DNA from: Chryseotalea sanaruensis
GTDB lineage: Bacteria > Bacteroidota > Bacteroidia > Cytophagales > Cyclobacteriaceae
Direction of reading: 5' to 3'
Length of the DNA: 64,000 bases
Assembly (NCBI RefSeq): GCF_003990915.1
Contig: NZ_BHXQ01000001.1
Location: forward strand, 861,402 to 925,401
Part shown: in pieces, positions 55,223 through 64,000 of the stretch
Position numbering within the stretch: the first letter of the stretch is position 1
Layout: every line of letters starts with the position of its first letter
Program-made: the position numbers and the translations under genes
Notes under the pieces: generated by a model
What the model saw: the letters and a program-made list of their open reading frames with translations, nothing else
Database searches by the model: none
What the model was told of the DNA's origin: nothing

Positions 55223-55524
55223 TGCCTATTCAACCATTATACATATTAAGTGCCTTACTCCTATCCATTGGCTTAGTCATTGTGATTGTAAAGCGTAATG
55301 CCATTATGGTTTTGATGGGTATCGAGTTGATGCTTAATGCGGCAAACATTAATCTGATCGCCTTCAATCAAAAAACACCACAAACATTAGATGGCCAGGT
55401 GTTCTCTTTATTTGTAATGATTATTGCCGTTTGTGAAGCTGCCATTGGTTTGGCGATTATTCTTCAGGTGTATCGTCATTATAAAACATCTGTTCCTGAT
55501 GAAGTAACTGAATTGAAAGGATGA
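55222..55524 (+). CDS. nuoK: NADH-quinone oxidoreductase subunit K
   Basis: A 100-residue three-helix subunit: GLVIVIVKRNAIMVLMGIELM with the conserved Glu of helix 2, NAANINLIAFN, and VFSLFVMIIAVCEAAIGLAI with the second conserved Glu (MIIAVCEAA). It shares its first base region with nuoJ and overlaps nuoL by 4 bases. Confidence 0.94.
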   Translation: MPIQPLYILSALLLSIGLVIVIVKRNAIMVLMGIELMLNAANINLIAFNQKTPQTLDGQVFSLFVMIIAVCEAAIGLAIILQVYRHYKTSVPDEVTELKG

Positions 55525-57437
55525 GCCAGGCATTACTACTCAATTTACTTTTTTTCTTGCTGGGCTTGCCCCTTGTTTCGGCAATGCTTGCTCAATTTAT
55601 TTCAGAAAAATACCGCTGGCTTAATCCACTCATAGCTGTTTTTCTGCTTTTGCTTACCACCATTACTGGCATTAGCATTTGCGTGGCACAATGGAATGAA
55701 GCACCTGTCCTTTTGGAGCATACCTGGTTTAGTTTAGGTAACTATACAATTACAGCCGGCTTCTACATCAACAATGTCACCCTAGTGATGGTGTCGGTTG
55801 TCAGTTTTATTTCGCTAATGGTTCACCTTTTTTCCAGTGGCTACATGGCAGGTGATCGATTTGAAAAGAGCTACTATACCATGCTGGGCTTTTTTACTTT
55901 CTGCATGTTAGGCTTGGTGCTGGCTAATAATATCTTACTACTATTTATTTTTTGGGAATTGGTGGGTTTTTCATCTTACACGCTTATTGGACATTGGCGT
56001 GAAAAAGCCATTGCAGCAAAAGCTGCTGGTAAAGCTTTTGTCATCAATCGCATTGCAGATCTTGGTTTCATCGCGGCTATACTGATTCTGTACACGCAGA
56101 CCAATAGTTTTAGCTTAACAGAAGTGACACAACTAACGAATGAGTTCTGGAGAAATGCAGCGGCCATCAGTTTGTTAATTGCTGTGATGGGTAAGTCAGC
56201 TCAGGTTCCTTTCTTTAACTGGCTGCCTTCTGCCATGGAGGGGCCAACCCCTGTATCAGCTTTAATCCACGCTGCTACCATGGTGGTTGCAGGTATTTTT
56301 TTACTAATCAGAATGTTTCCGCTCTTCAGTCCTGAAGCTTTAGATATAGTAGTCATTGTCGGTAGTATAACTGCTTTGTTGGGAGCACTGGCTGCCTTAC
56401 ACCAATACGATATCAAGAAGATTTTAGCCTACTCTACCATTTCTCAATTGGGCTTAATGCTTGCGGCTGTGGGTTCTGGTGCTTATGGTGTGGCTTTGTT
56501 GCATCTATTTACGCATGCTTTTTTTAAAGCTGGTTTATTCCTAAGTGCGGGAGCTATTATTCATGTGCTCCATCAGGCACAGCATACTGCACATGTTCAT
56601 TTCGATGTACAGGATATCAGAAATCTAGGCGGGTTAAAAAAAATGATGCCCATTACCTTAGTTTGCTTTGCAATTTGCAGCGCTGCATTATCTGGTTTCC
56701 CTATGTTATCAGGTTTTCAATCTAAAGATGCTATTCTGGTAAGTCTGTTTAACTGGTCGGGCAATTCATGGAGACTTATATTCACTTGGACAGTTGTAGT
56801 CTCTTTTGTTTTAACAATTGTTTATAGTGTTCGAATGTTGTGGTACATCTTCTTTGCAACTGCTAAAAAAACAAGCCTGTTGAGGGTAAGCGAAGCTCCC
56901 GGGATTTTACGTATACCCATTATTTTACTTTCCTTGTGTTCTTTGTGGTTTGTAGTTTCGGTACATCCTCTTGAATACAATGGCTGGTTACTCAATAGCA
57001 TACAACCTGCTAAACACTATTTATTCATCACCTGGTTATCCATGATATTGATTCCAACTTTATCTGTAATAGCATGGTGGTGGTATAAAAGCAAGGAATT
57101 ATCGAGAGTCTATCCTGTTCTAAAGAACGGTTTTTACTTAGACAGGGTATATGATAAAGCTGGAAAGAATACCGTTCTTACTTTAGCATACACAGCAAAG
57201 AAGAGTGATCAGGGGATTGATGGTTTCATCCACGTACTTGCCTATGCACAAGTAACTTTTGCGCATCTCCTCGCATGGTTTGATAAATGGATTATTGATG
57301 GCGGTGTGAATGGAATAGCCTGGATGGCAAGACAGACAGGAGCTCTGGCGCGTTCTTTTAGTGGAGGTAAAATCCAGACTTATATTTTCTGGACAACCTT
57401 TACACTGATAATTTTTCTATTTTGGATTTTGTTTTAA
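55521..57437 (+). CDS. nuoL: NADH-quinone oxidoreductase subunit L
   Basis: A 638-residue antiporter-like subunit with 14-16 helices. It shows FWELVGFSSYTLIGHWREK with the conserved Glu, KSAQVPFFNWLPSAMEGPTP with conserved Lys, VSALIHAATMVVAGIFLL, FFKAGLFLSAGAIIHVLHQ and AALSGFPMLSGFQSKDAIL. The lateral helix HL and final helix are present at the C-terminus (about 560-638), so the subunit is full length. It pumps protons in complex I. Start overlaps nuoK by 4 bases; nuoM follows after 16 bases. Confidence 0.95.
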   Translation: MSQALLLNLLFFLLGLPLVSAMLAQFISEKYRWLNPLIAVFLLLLTTITGISICVAQWNEAPVLLEHTWFSLGNYTITAGFYINNVTLVMVSVVSFISLMVHLFSSGYMAGDRFEKSYYTMLGFFTFCMLGLVLANNILLLFIFWELVGFSSYTLIGHWREKAIAAKAAGKAFVINRIADLGFIAAILILYTQTNSFSLTEVTQLTNEFWRNAAAISLLIAVMGKSAQVPFFNWLPSAMEGPTPVSALIHAATMVVAGIFLLIRMFPLFSPEALDIVVIVGSITALLGALAALHQYDIKKILAYSTISQLGLMLAAVGSGAYGVALLHLFTHAFFKAGLFLSAGAIIHVLHQAQHTAHVHFDVQDIRNLGGLKKMMPITLVCFAICSAALSGFPMLSGFQSKDAILVSLFNWSGNSWRLIFTWTVVVSFVLTIVYSVRMLWYIFFATAKKTSLLRVSEAPGILRIPIILLSLCSLWFVVSVHPLEYNGWLLNSIQPAKHYLFITWLSMILIPTLSVIAWWWYKSKELSRVYPVLKNGFYLDRVYDKAGKNTVLTLAYTAKKSDQGIDGFIHVLAYAQVTFAHLLAWFDKWIIDGGVNGIAWMARQTGALARSFSGGKIQTYIFWTTFTLIIFLFWILF

Positions 57438-57453
57438 CATGTTGTATTAGCTG

Positions 57454-59070
57454 ATGCAGGCCTATTTACTTTCCCTATTGCTGATAATACCACTGGCAGG
57501 TGCGTTGGTAACGCTTGCTATGCCCTCAACTTCCAAACAGTTTAGAACCATAGCCTTGGCTATCAGCCTACTTCAGGTTATTGTTTTACTGCTGGTCTTC
57601 AGTCATTACTCAACGCAGCAAAATGGTTTACAACTGATTGAATTAAAACCATGGATTACACTGGACATGGGAGCCTGGGGCATTCTCAAGGCTAACTACT
57701 TCTTGGCGGTTGATGGTCTTAGTTTACCTTTAGTAGCACTCTCCGTAATTGTTATTTTGATTGCCGTTATCTCTTCGTGGAAAATTGAAAAAAGTCCTAA
57801 AGGTTATTTTGCGCTGCTCCTCATATTAAACGCTGCGGTTATTGGCACTTTCTGTGCTCAGGATTTTCTGCTTTTCTATCTCTTCTTTGAATTTATGTTG
57901 TTGCCTATGTTCTTCCTCATTGGTATATGGGGAGGTGTTAAAAGGGAATATGCTTCGATCAAATTTTTCCTGTACACCTTATTGGGCTCAATCTTCATAC
58001 TGATTGTAATGATTGCCCTTTACTTGTCAACACAAAGTATTGGCGATGGTGAATTGATAATCCATTCTTTTAGTCTTGTGGACATGCAGGATGTGAACAA
58101 TATTATTAGCAATTCAATTTTAGATCCGCAACGCAATGTAAGCATACTAGGCATGTCGGCCAGAACGTGGGCCTTCATCTTATTATTCATTGGCTTTGGT
58201 ATTAAATTACCGATGATACCCCTACATACCTGGTTACCCGATGCACACGTAGAAGCCCCAACACCTATTTCTGTTTTATTAGCAGCGTTGTTATTAAAAA
58301 TCGGTGGTTATGGATTACTCAGAATTACCTATCCCATATTTCCAGACATTGCCTTAGAGTTAAGTTGGTTGGTAGCACTCTTTGGTGTTGTATCCATCAT
58401 CTATGGTGGTCTTGCTGCTATGGCCAGCAAAGATTTAAAAAGATTGATCGCCTACTCTTCTGTTTCACACATGGGGTTTGTGCTGTTAGGCGTTGCCTCT
58501 GTTACACCTGAAGGAAGTGCCGGAGCCATTTATCAGATGGTCAGTCATGGTATTATTTCAACCATGTTATTCTTATTGGTTGGTGTATTATATGACCGCA
58601 CCCACGACAGAATGATTGGTAACTATTCCGGCCTTTCAACTAAAATGCCAGTCTACTTTACCTTTACACTTATTGCTTTCTTTGCTTCATTAGGGTTGCC
58701 GGGGCTATCTGGTTTCATGGCTGAGCTCATGGTTTTTCTGGGTGCCTTTAAATCCGGTAGCACCAACTATTTATTGCATGAAAGCTTTGCCATTGTGGCT
58801 ACTTTTGGTTTAGTGCTGGGGGCAATCTATTACCTGTGGACATTACAGAGAATGTTCTTTGGTAAGTTCCATGTAAAATCTGGCATTAATAATAACCTGG
58901 CAGATGTTGATCTGCGGGAGAAAATTATGCTTATCCCTTTACTGTTAATTACAATTACTTTAGGCATCTTTCCACAATTACTACTTGATTTTATCAACCC
59001 TTTTGCCGAGGCCTTTAGCTCGTCTATTCTTGAAAGTGGTAAAACATTAAGAGCTTTACTTCAGCGATAA
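57454..59070 (+). CDS. nuoM: NADH-quinone oxidoreductase subunit M
   Basis: A 538-residue antiporter-like subunit with FFEFMLLPMFFLIGIWGG, GFGIKLPMIPLHTWLPDAHVEAPTP and the ion-path Lys/Glu residues, SVSHMGFVLLGVASVTPEGS, and ASLGLPGLSGFMAELMVFLG. Fourteen helices are expected. It follows nuoL by 16 bases and precedes nuoN by 2. Confidence 0.95.
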   Translation: MQAYLLSLLLIIPLAGALVTLAMPSTSKQFRTIALAISLLQVIVLLLVFSHYSTQQNGLQLIELKPWITLDMGAWGILKANYFLAVDGLSLPLVALSVIVILIAVISSWKIEKSPKGYFALLLILNAAVIGTFCAQDFLLFYLFFEFMLLPMFFLIGIWGGVKREYASIKFFLYTLLGSIFILIVMIALYLSTQSIGDGELIIHSFSLVDMQDVNNIISNSILDPQRNVSILGMSARTWAFILLFIGFGIKLPMIPLHTWLPDAHVEAPTPISVLLAALLLKIGGYGLLRITYPIFPDIALELSWLVALFGVVSIIYGGLAAMASKDLKRLIAYSSVSHMGFVLLGVASVTPEGSAGAIYQMVSHGIISTMLFLLVGVLYDRTHDRMIGNYSGLSTKMPVYFTFTLIAFFASLGLPGLSGFMAELMVFLGAFKSGSTNYLLHESFAIVATFGLVLGAIYYLWTLQRMFFGKFHVKSGINNNLADVDLREKIMLIPLLLITITLGIFPQLLLDFINPFAEAFSSSILESGKTLRALLQR

Positions 59071-59072
59071 CC

Positions 59073-60545
59073 ATGCAGGGGATAGCAGAAAAATTAGAAT
59101 GGATTCAATTAAGCCTTGGGTATTTTTTACCAGAGTTACTGCTGTGTGTTAGTGTAATTTTTCTTTTGCTGGCCAGTCTTTTTTCTAAAGCAAAAGAAAG
59201 AGCAACTGATGCTTTCGCTCTGACTTTTTTCATAGGTGCATTTGTTTTATCGTTACTGCAGTATAGTGAGGTATCATCAACTATTCCGCTTTTCAGCGGT
59301 ATGCTTCAGCTTAACAATTTTTCAACCCATTTAAAGATACTAATTGATCTGGCGGCTATTCTTACAGTGCTTCTCTCCTATTCGCAAAAAGAACGTAAAG
59401 GAGAATATTATGCATTAATTGCAACGGCTACACTGGGAGCACATTTACTTGTAATGAGTAGCAATCTTGTCATGGCTTTTCTTGCACTGGAACTTATCTC
59501 ACTTCCTTCTTATGCATTGGCAGCTTTTGGCTTTCAGAAAAAAAGTATGGAAGCTGCACTTAAATATTTTTTATTTGGATCAGTAGCATCTGCCATTATG
59601 CTATACGGCATGTCTATGCTTTATGGACAAACACTTACGCTAGACTTCGCATCCAGTACATTCCGACAAGCGATCTTTGACAACCAAAACTATTTTTTAG
59701 TTATCAGTGTATGCTTTGTATTGGTTGGCTTCTTATTTAAAATGAGCAGTGCACCGGTACACCCGTGGGCACCAGATGTATATGAGGCATCGACCACGCC
59801 AGTCGTTGCTTTCTTTTCTGTTGTGCCTAAGCTGGCAGGACTAGGAATTCTCATTCACTTTATACAGGCTTTAAACTTAGGCGGATACTCTTCTATTCGT
59901 TGGTATGTGATCATTAGCCTTATCGCCATTCTTACATTGATCATCGGCAACTTTGCTGCTTTATTGCAAAAGAATCCCAAACGTATGATGGCTTATTCCT
60001 CCATCGCACAAAGCGGATTTTTATTAATTGGTGCCATAACGCTGAATGAACAAGGTATTGCAGTAATGCTTTACTATGCAACGGCCTTTCTACTAGCCAA
60101 TTATCTCGTATTCTGGTACATCGCTTATTTTGAGGAGCAAACTGTTGTAGAAATCGCGGATTATGCCGGTGTGGGTAAAACTCAACCCTTCGCCTCCATT
60201 ATGCTCTTAATTGGCCTGATCTCATTAACAGGTCTACCACCAACTGCTGGTTTTATGGCTAAACTCTTCATTTTCTCATCATTATGGACCGCCTATGAAG
60301 ACTCACAAGCAATTATCTATATGATGTTATTTGTTGTGGGCTTACTCAATACTGTAGTTTCTCTCTTTTTCTACTTAAAAATTCCTTATCAGGCCTTTTT
60401 AAAGGCAGAAAGTCGAACACTTACTATTAAAAAATCGATACTAGTAAATCTTTTCGGAATAATTGTGGTTATCATGCTGTTAGTTTTATTCTTCATGCCT
60501 TCAAGTTTGATGGGTTGGCTGAATAGGATTAACTTTGCACTTTGA
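59073..60545 (+). CDS. nuoN: NADH-quinone oxidoreductase subunit N
   Basis: A 490-residue antiporter-like subunit: SLPSYALAAFGFQKKSMEAA, KMSSAPVHPWAPDVYEASTTP, SSIAQSGFLLIGAITLNEQ, SLTGLPPTAGFMAKLFIF. It ends the nuo group. purF starts 12 bases after its stop, so the two may be co-transcribed, which is not a usual pairing. Confidence 0.95.
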   Translation: MQGIAEKLEWIQLSLGYFLPELLLCVSVIFLLLASLFSKAKERATDAFALTFFIGAFVLSLLQYSEVSSTIPLFSGMLQLNNFSTHLKILIDLAAILTVLLSYSQKERKGEYYALIATATLGAHLLVMSSNLVMAFLALELISLPSYALAAFGFQKKSMEAALKYFLFGSVASAIMLYGMSMLYGQTLTLDFASSTFRQAIFDNQNYFLVISVCFVLVGFLFKMSSAPVHPWAPDVYEASTTPVVAFFSVVPKLAGLGILIHFIQALNLGGYSSIRWYVIISLIAILTLIIGNFAALLQKNPKRMMAYSSIAQSGFLLIGAITLNEQGIAVMLYYATAFLLANYLVFWYIAYFEEQTVVEIADYAGVGKTQPFASIMLLIGLISLTGLPPTAGFMAKLFIFSSLWTAYEDSQAIIYMMLFVVGLLNTVVSLFFYLKIPYQAFLKAESRTLTIKKSILVNLFGIIVVIMLLVLFFMPSSLMGWLNRINFAL

Positions 60546-60557
60546 TACGCTCCACTC

Positions 60558-62441
60558 ATGACTGACGAAATCCTTCACGAATGTGGCATTGCCATGATTC
60601 GCCTGCGTAAGCCCCTTTCTTACTACGTAGAAAAGTACGGCCCAACCTACGCGATGAATAAAATGTATGTGCTGATGGAAAAGCAGCACAACCGCGGGCA
60701 GGACGGAGCCGGTATTGCCAATATTAAAATTGACGTAGATTCAGGACACCGATACATCAGTCGCTACCGTTCAATTAAACAACAGCCTGTGGCTGACCTT
60801 TTTAAAAAAATAGGTAAGAAATTCAGAAAAGCGCAAAAACTAGGAAAAGACAGATTTAAAGACGAGCAATGGCTTAAGGAAAATGTGGCCTTTACAGGAG
60901 AACTTTGGTTGGGTCATCTTCGCTACGGTACGCATGGTCGCAATAGCATTGAAAACGTTCATCCCTTCTTACGCCAAAACAACTGGAGAAGTCGTAACCT
61001 AGTAATGGCCGGCAACTTCAACATGACCAATGTTGACGAACTCTTTGATATTTTAGTAGGGCTCGGTCAGCATCCTAAAGAGAAAGTAGACACTGTAACC
61101 GTAATGGAAAAAATAGGTCACTTTCTTGATGAAGAAGTGCAAAGCCTTTTCGAGAAGTATAAAGATCAATTTTCTAATAAAGAGATTTCTGAGATTATCG
61201 AAAATGAAATTGAAATAGCACGTGTACTCAGACGTGCCTGTAAAGATTTTGATGGTGGCTATGCCATGGCTGGTATGACCGGCTCAGGCTCTTCATTCGT
61301 AGTACGCGATCCAAACGGTATTCGTCCTGCTTATTTTTATGCCGATGATGAAATAGTAGTGGTTGCTTCTGAAAAGCCTGCTATTAAAACTGCATTCAAC
61401 ATCGACTACAACCAGATTGAAGAGATTAAACCCGGGCATGCTTTAATCGTTACCAAGAGTGGCGAATATGAACAGCATCAGATTATACAACCCGGAGAAA
61501 AAGCATCCTGCAGTTTCGAGCGCATTTATTTCTCACGTGGTAACGATCCTGATATCTACAGAGAGCGTAAACAACTTGGTAAGTTATTAGTACCCCAAGT
61601 ATTAAAAGCCATCAACTTCGATTTAAAAAATACAGTCTTTTCTTATATTCCAAACACAGCCGAAACAGCTTTCTACGGTATGATGGCCGGTGTAGAAGAA
61701 TACCTGATTCAAAAACAGAAAGAAGTATTGTTGGAAGGAAAGCCAACGATGGATGATGCCGAAGACATACTCTCCTTCAGACCACGCATTGAGAAAATTG
61801 TTATAAAAGATGCCAAGTTGCGCACCTTTATCACCGATGATGAACACCGCGATGATCTTGTGTCGCATGTGTATGACACTACTTATGAAGTAATTCGTAA
61901 GGGAGTGGATACCTTGGTGGTCATTGACGATTCAATTGTAAGAGGAACTACGTTAGAGAAAAGCATTTTAAAAATGCTGGATCGTTTAGAACCCAAGAAA
62001 ATTGTAGTAGTCTCTTCTTGTCCACAAATACGTTACCCCGATTGCTATGGTATAGACATGAGCAAGATGGGCGAGTTTGTCGCCTTCCGTGCTATGCGGG
62101 AACTCTTAAAAGATACTGGCAAAGATTATCTGTTAGACGAAGTCTACGAAAGATGCCAGGCAGCTAAAGAACTTGAACAACACCAAAATTTTGTACAAGC
62201 ACTATACGACCAATATACTGACGAAGAACTCTCCGCAAAGATTACAGACATTGTAAGACCTGTCGGCATGAGAGCAGATTTAGAGGTTGTTTTTCAAACC
62301 GTTGACAATCTTCATAAAGCTATTCCACATCATAAAGGCGACTGGTACTTTACTGGAAACTACCCCACTGCGGGTGGTATGCGGGTTGTCAACAAGTCGT
62401 TCATCAACTACCTAGATGGTAAACTAGTAAGGGCTTACTAA
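60558..62441 (+). CDS. purF: Amidophosphoribosyltransferase-like glutamine amidotransferase
   Basis: A 627-residue protein with an N-terminal class II glutamine amidotransferase domain. A short propeptide (MTDEILHE) precedes catalytic Cys-9 (CGIAMIRL); GQDGAGIAN, LWLGHLRYGTHG and NGIRPAYFY follow. The phosphoribosyltransferase domain has the PRPP motif TLVVIDDSIVRGTTLEKSI and then VVVSSCPQIRYPDCYGIDMS. It converts PRPP plus glutamine to phosphoribosylamine. It is about 130 residues longer than classical PurF, with extra Lys-rich stretches near 80-110 and 185-235; such long forms are common in Bacteroidota and may be a second paralogue with another role. It starts 12 bases after nuoN. Confidence 0.88.
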   Translation: MTDEILHECGIAMIRLRKPLSYYVEKYGPTYAMNKMYVLMEKQHNRGQDGAGIANIKIDVDSGHRYISRYRSIKQQPVADLFKKIGKKFRKAQKLGKDRFKDEQWLKENVAFTGELWLGHLRYGTHGRNSIENVHPFLRQNNWRSRNLVMAGNFNMTNVDELFDILVGLGQHPKEKVDTVTVMEKIGHFLDEEVQSLFEKYKDQFSNKEISEIIENEIEIARVLRRACKDFDGGYAMAGMTGSGSSFVVRDPNGIRPAYFYADDEIVVVASEKPAIKTAFNIDYNQIEEIKPGHALIVTKSGEYEQHQIIQPGEKASCSFERIYFSRGNDPDIYRERKQLGKLLVPQVLKAINFDLKNTVFSYIPNTAETAFYGMMAGVEEYLIQKQKEVLLEGKPTMDDAEDILSFRPRIEKIVIKDAKLRTFITDDEHRDDLVSHVYDTTYEVIRKGVDTLVVIDDSIVRGTTLEKSILKMLDRLEPKKIVVVSSCPQIRYPDCYGIDMSKMGEFVAFRAMRELLKDTGKDYLLDEVYERCQAAKELEQHQNFVQALYDQYTDEELSAKITDIVRPVGMRADLEVVFQTVDNLHKAIPHHKGDWYFTGNYPTAGGMRVVNKSFINYLDGKLVRAY

Positions 62442-62557
62442 CCAATATTTAGGTAGGATTTCCTCTTTCCTCAGAATTATATTGAGCTAAAAGTGATATA
62501 AGTAGAACTTTTTACTGCTTTTTATTACTTTACAGCGTCAATCTAAACCTAAAATTT

Positions 62558-64000
62558 ATGAGGAAAATTCTACTCTTAGTGGGTTTGTTCATGTCATTAA
62601 CCCTGGCTACGAACGCCCAAGAACGAACTGTTTCCGGAAAAGTTACCTCTGCTGAAGATGGTACAGCTTTGCCGGGTGTAAACGTTGTAATCAAAGGAAC
62701 AGCCGTAGGGACGGTAACTGATGCTGAGGGTAATTATCGATTAAGTGTGCCTTCAGGAGGCTCAGCATCATTAGTGTTCTCTTTTATTGGTCTTAATACC
62801 ACCGAAGTGGCTATAGGAGAGCGTGCAACGGTTGATGTTTCACTCGCACTTGATGTAACACAACTTAACGAAGTGGTTGTTGTTGGTTATGGTACGCAGT
62901 TAAAGCAAGATCTTACAGGAAACATTGCAAAAGTAAGCGGTGATGCCATCCAGAATTTATCGGTTACAACTTTCGAGCAAGCGATGCAAGGAAGAGCTGC
63001 TGGTGTTTTGGTTACGCAACAAAATGGAAAGTTAGGCCAAGGCTTGAATATAAGAATCAGAGGATCATCTTCAATCAGTGCGGGGAACGAACCCTTGTAC
63101 GTAGTTGATGGTATGATTATCAACAACGACAACTTATCAGGTACTGATGCCGCTACAAACGCACTTGCCGATTTAAACTCTAATGACATTGCTTCACTAG
63201 AAATTCTAAAAGATGCTGCTGCTTCAGCTATTTATGGAGCAAGAGCTGCCAATGGTGTTGTGCTCATTACTACCAAAAGAGGTAAGGCTGGTAAAACAAA
63301 CTTTACAGCTAATTATCAATTTGGTTCAAGCAAACCAACTCGCAACAGAGAGTTTCTTAATTCAGCACAATATGTTGAGTTAATGCGTGAATCTGCATAT
63401 AATAACGATTTGGCAGATGGGTTCGATCCAATTAATAATCCTGCTGACTATCCCGACTCTTGGTTAGAATTCTGGGAAGGCTACATGGACTACCTTGGTG
63501 GCCATACCGACTGGAGAACATTGGAGACTAACACTGATTGGGAAAAAGAAGCTTATCAAAAAGCTAACTTTAATTCGTTTGATTTCACAGCAAGCGGTGG
63601 TACAGATAAAACCACATTTTATTTTGGTGGTGGACTTACTGATCAGGACGGTATATTAATTGGTAACTCTTTCAGAAGAATTTCAGGAAGATTAAACCTA
63701 GACCATAAAGCAACCGATAAGCTTAGCTTTGGTATGAATGTTAATATTGCGAATACAATTAACGATAGGGTTACAGATGATAATGAGTTTTCAACACCAT
63801 TACAGTTAGTTGCACAAGCTCCGATTACACCAGTAAGAGATGCTGAAGGAAGACTATATGACAACTCTTTAAATCCTTCAATGTCATATTACCCTGCTAC
63901 TGTTGAGTTAGAGAACGCTGAGTTCACAACTAAAGTTTTCAGAAACATTGTTGCCACAAACGCTACTTATAAAATAAGCAATGATTTACGTTTGATTGGA
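62558..64000 (+). CDS. SusC/RagA-family TonB-linked outer membrane receptor (3' truncated)
   Basis: The frame begins at ATG 62558 and is still open at the window end (481 codons seen). It has a signal peptide (MRKILLLVGLFMSLTLATNA), a carboxypeptidase-like regulatory domain at about 22-100 (VSGKVTSAEDGTALPGVNVV, GTVTDAEGNYRLSVP), a TonB-box-like LNEVVVVGYGTQ, the plug domain (FEQAMQGRAAGVLVTQQ, DVDGMIINND-like segment YVVDGMIINND, IYGARAANGVVLITTKRG), and the first strands of a 22-stranded barrel. It would import a carbohydrate, peptide or other nutrient, usually with a SusD lipoprotein encoded next, outside the window. Confidence 0.94.
   Translation, partial: MRKILLLVGLFMSLTLATNAQERTVSGKVTSAEDGTALPGVNVVIKGTAVGTVTDAEGNYRLSVPSGGSASLVFSFIGLNTTEVAIGERATVDVSLALDVTQLNEVVVVGYGTQLKQDLTGNIAKVSGDAIQNLSVTTFEQAMQGRAAGVLVTQQNGKLGQGLNIRIRGSSSISAGNEPLYVVDGMIINNDNLSGTDAATNALADLNSNDIASLEILKDAAASAIYGARAANGVVLITTKRGKAGKTNFTANYQFGSSKPTRNREFLNSAQYVELMRESAYNNDLADGFDPINNPADYPDSWLEFWEGYMDYLGGHTDWRTLETNTDWEKEAYQKANFNSFDFTASGGTDKTTFYFGGGLTDQDGILIGNSFRRISGRLNLDHKATDKLSFGMNVNIANTINDRVTDDNEFSTPLQLVAQAPITPVRDAEGRLYDNSLNPSMSYYPATVELENAEFTTKVFRNIVATNATYKISNDLRLIG

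Overview
The window looks like chromosome of a Bacteroidota species, most likely of the Cytophagales. The reasons are two large secreted proteins ending in type IX secretion (T9SS) sorting domains, a SusC/RagA-type TonB-linked receptor with a carboxypeptidase-like plug extension, PcaR-type aromatic catabolism mixed with LytTR and LytS-like signalling, AT-rich sequence (not computed), and few Shine-Dalgarno sites. The genus is not determined. No rRNA, tRNA, CRISPR array, integrase or complete insertion sequence was seen.

Layout. 1-0.45 kb is the end of a NarL/LuxR response regulator. 0.7-5.3 kb is a secreted-protein group: a tail-fibre-like protein, a 984-residue T9SS cargo and a 64-residue membrane peptide. 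5.5-13.5 kb holds three consecutive pairs, each a single-domain receiver followed by a sensor kinase with no DNA-binding output. 13.5-19.4 kb is rich in lipid enzymes: two sterol desaturase/fatty acid hydroxylase-family membrane proteins, plus a divergent App1-type phosphatidate phosphatase and diacylglycerol-kinase-family protein. 19.5-25.1 kb has a DsbA-like protein whose active site lies upstream of the first usable ATG, a lipoprotein and a 1408-residue LamG/repeat T9SS protein. 25.2-27.8 kb is a LytS/LytTR-type two-component operon; a 14-bp direct repeat with 21-bp period lies between the regulator and the 1408-residue protein.

28.1-37.6 kb starts with a truncated FAD oxidoreductase, then carries a compact divergent catabolic locus. 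A TfdB-like flavin monooxygenase, a fused two-domain 3-oxoacid CoA-transferase and a VOC ring-cleavage dioxygenase read leftward. Hydroxyquinol 1,2-dioxygenase, 3-oxoadipyl-CoA thiolase, a PcaR-type IclR regulator and maleylacetate reductase read rightward. Together they would take a phenol or resorcinol to hydroxyquinol, maleylacetate, 3-oxoadipate, and then succinyl-CoA plus acetyl-CoA.

37.7-45.7 kb has a DUF1287 protein, a membrane PAS protein next to a soluble PAS kinase, DUF2200, an SMP-30-like lipoprotein, a Crp/Fnr regulator and glgC-glgA. 45.9-48.8 kb is the most unusual stretch: small unrecognised leftward genes or fragments, each preceded by a degenerate copy of the same hairpin-bearing repeat, resembling a cassette array. 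A second family of short inverted repeats with GTTTAGTTA-type ends occurs at 29.2, 48.5 and 49.9 kb.

48.8-51.1 kb encodes a zinc-ribbon membrane protein and an SPFH-GYF protein resembling YdjG and YdjI. 51.4-54.0 kb has a Nudix hydrolase, a MATE transporter and an acyl-CoA thioesterase. 54.0-60.5 kb is nuoIJKLMN, the membrane half of complex I without nuoA-H beside it. purF follows, and the window ends inside the SusC-like receptor.
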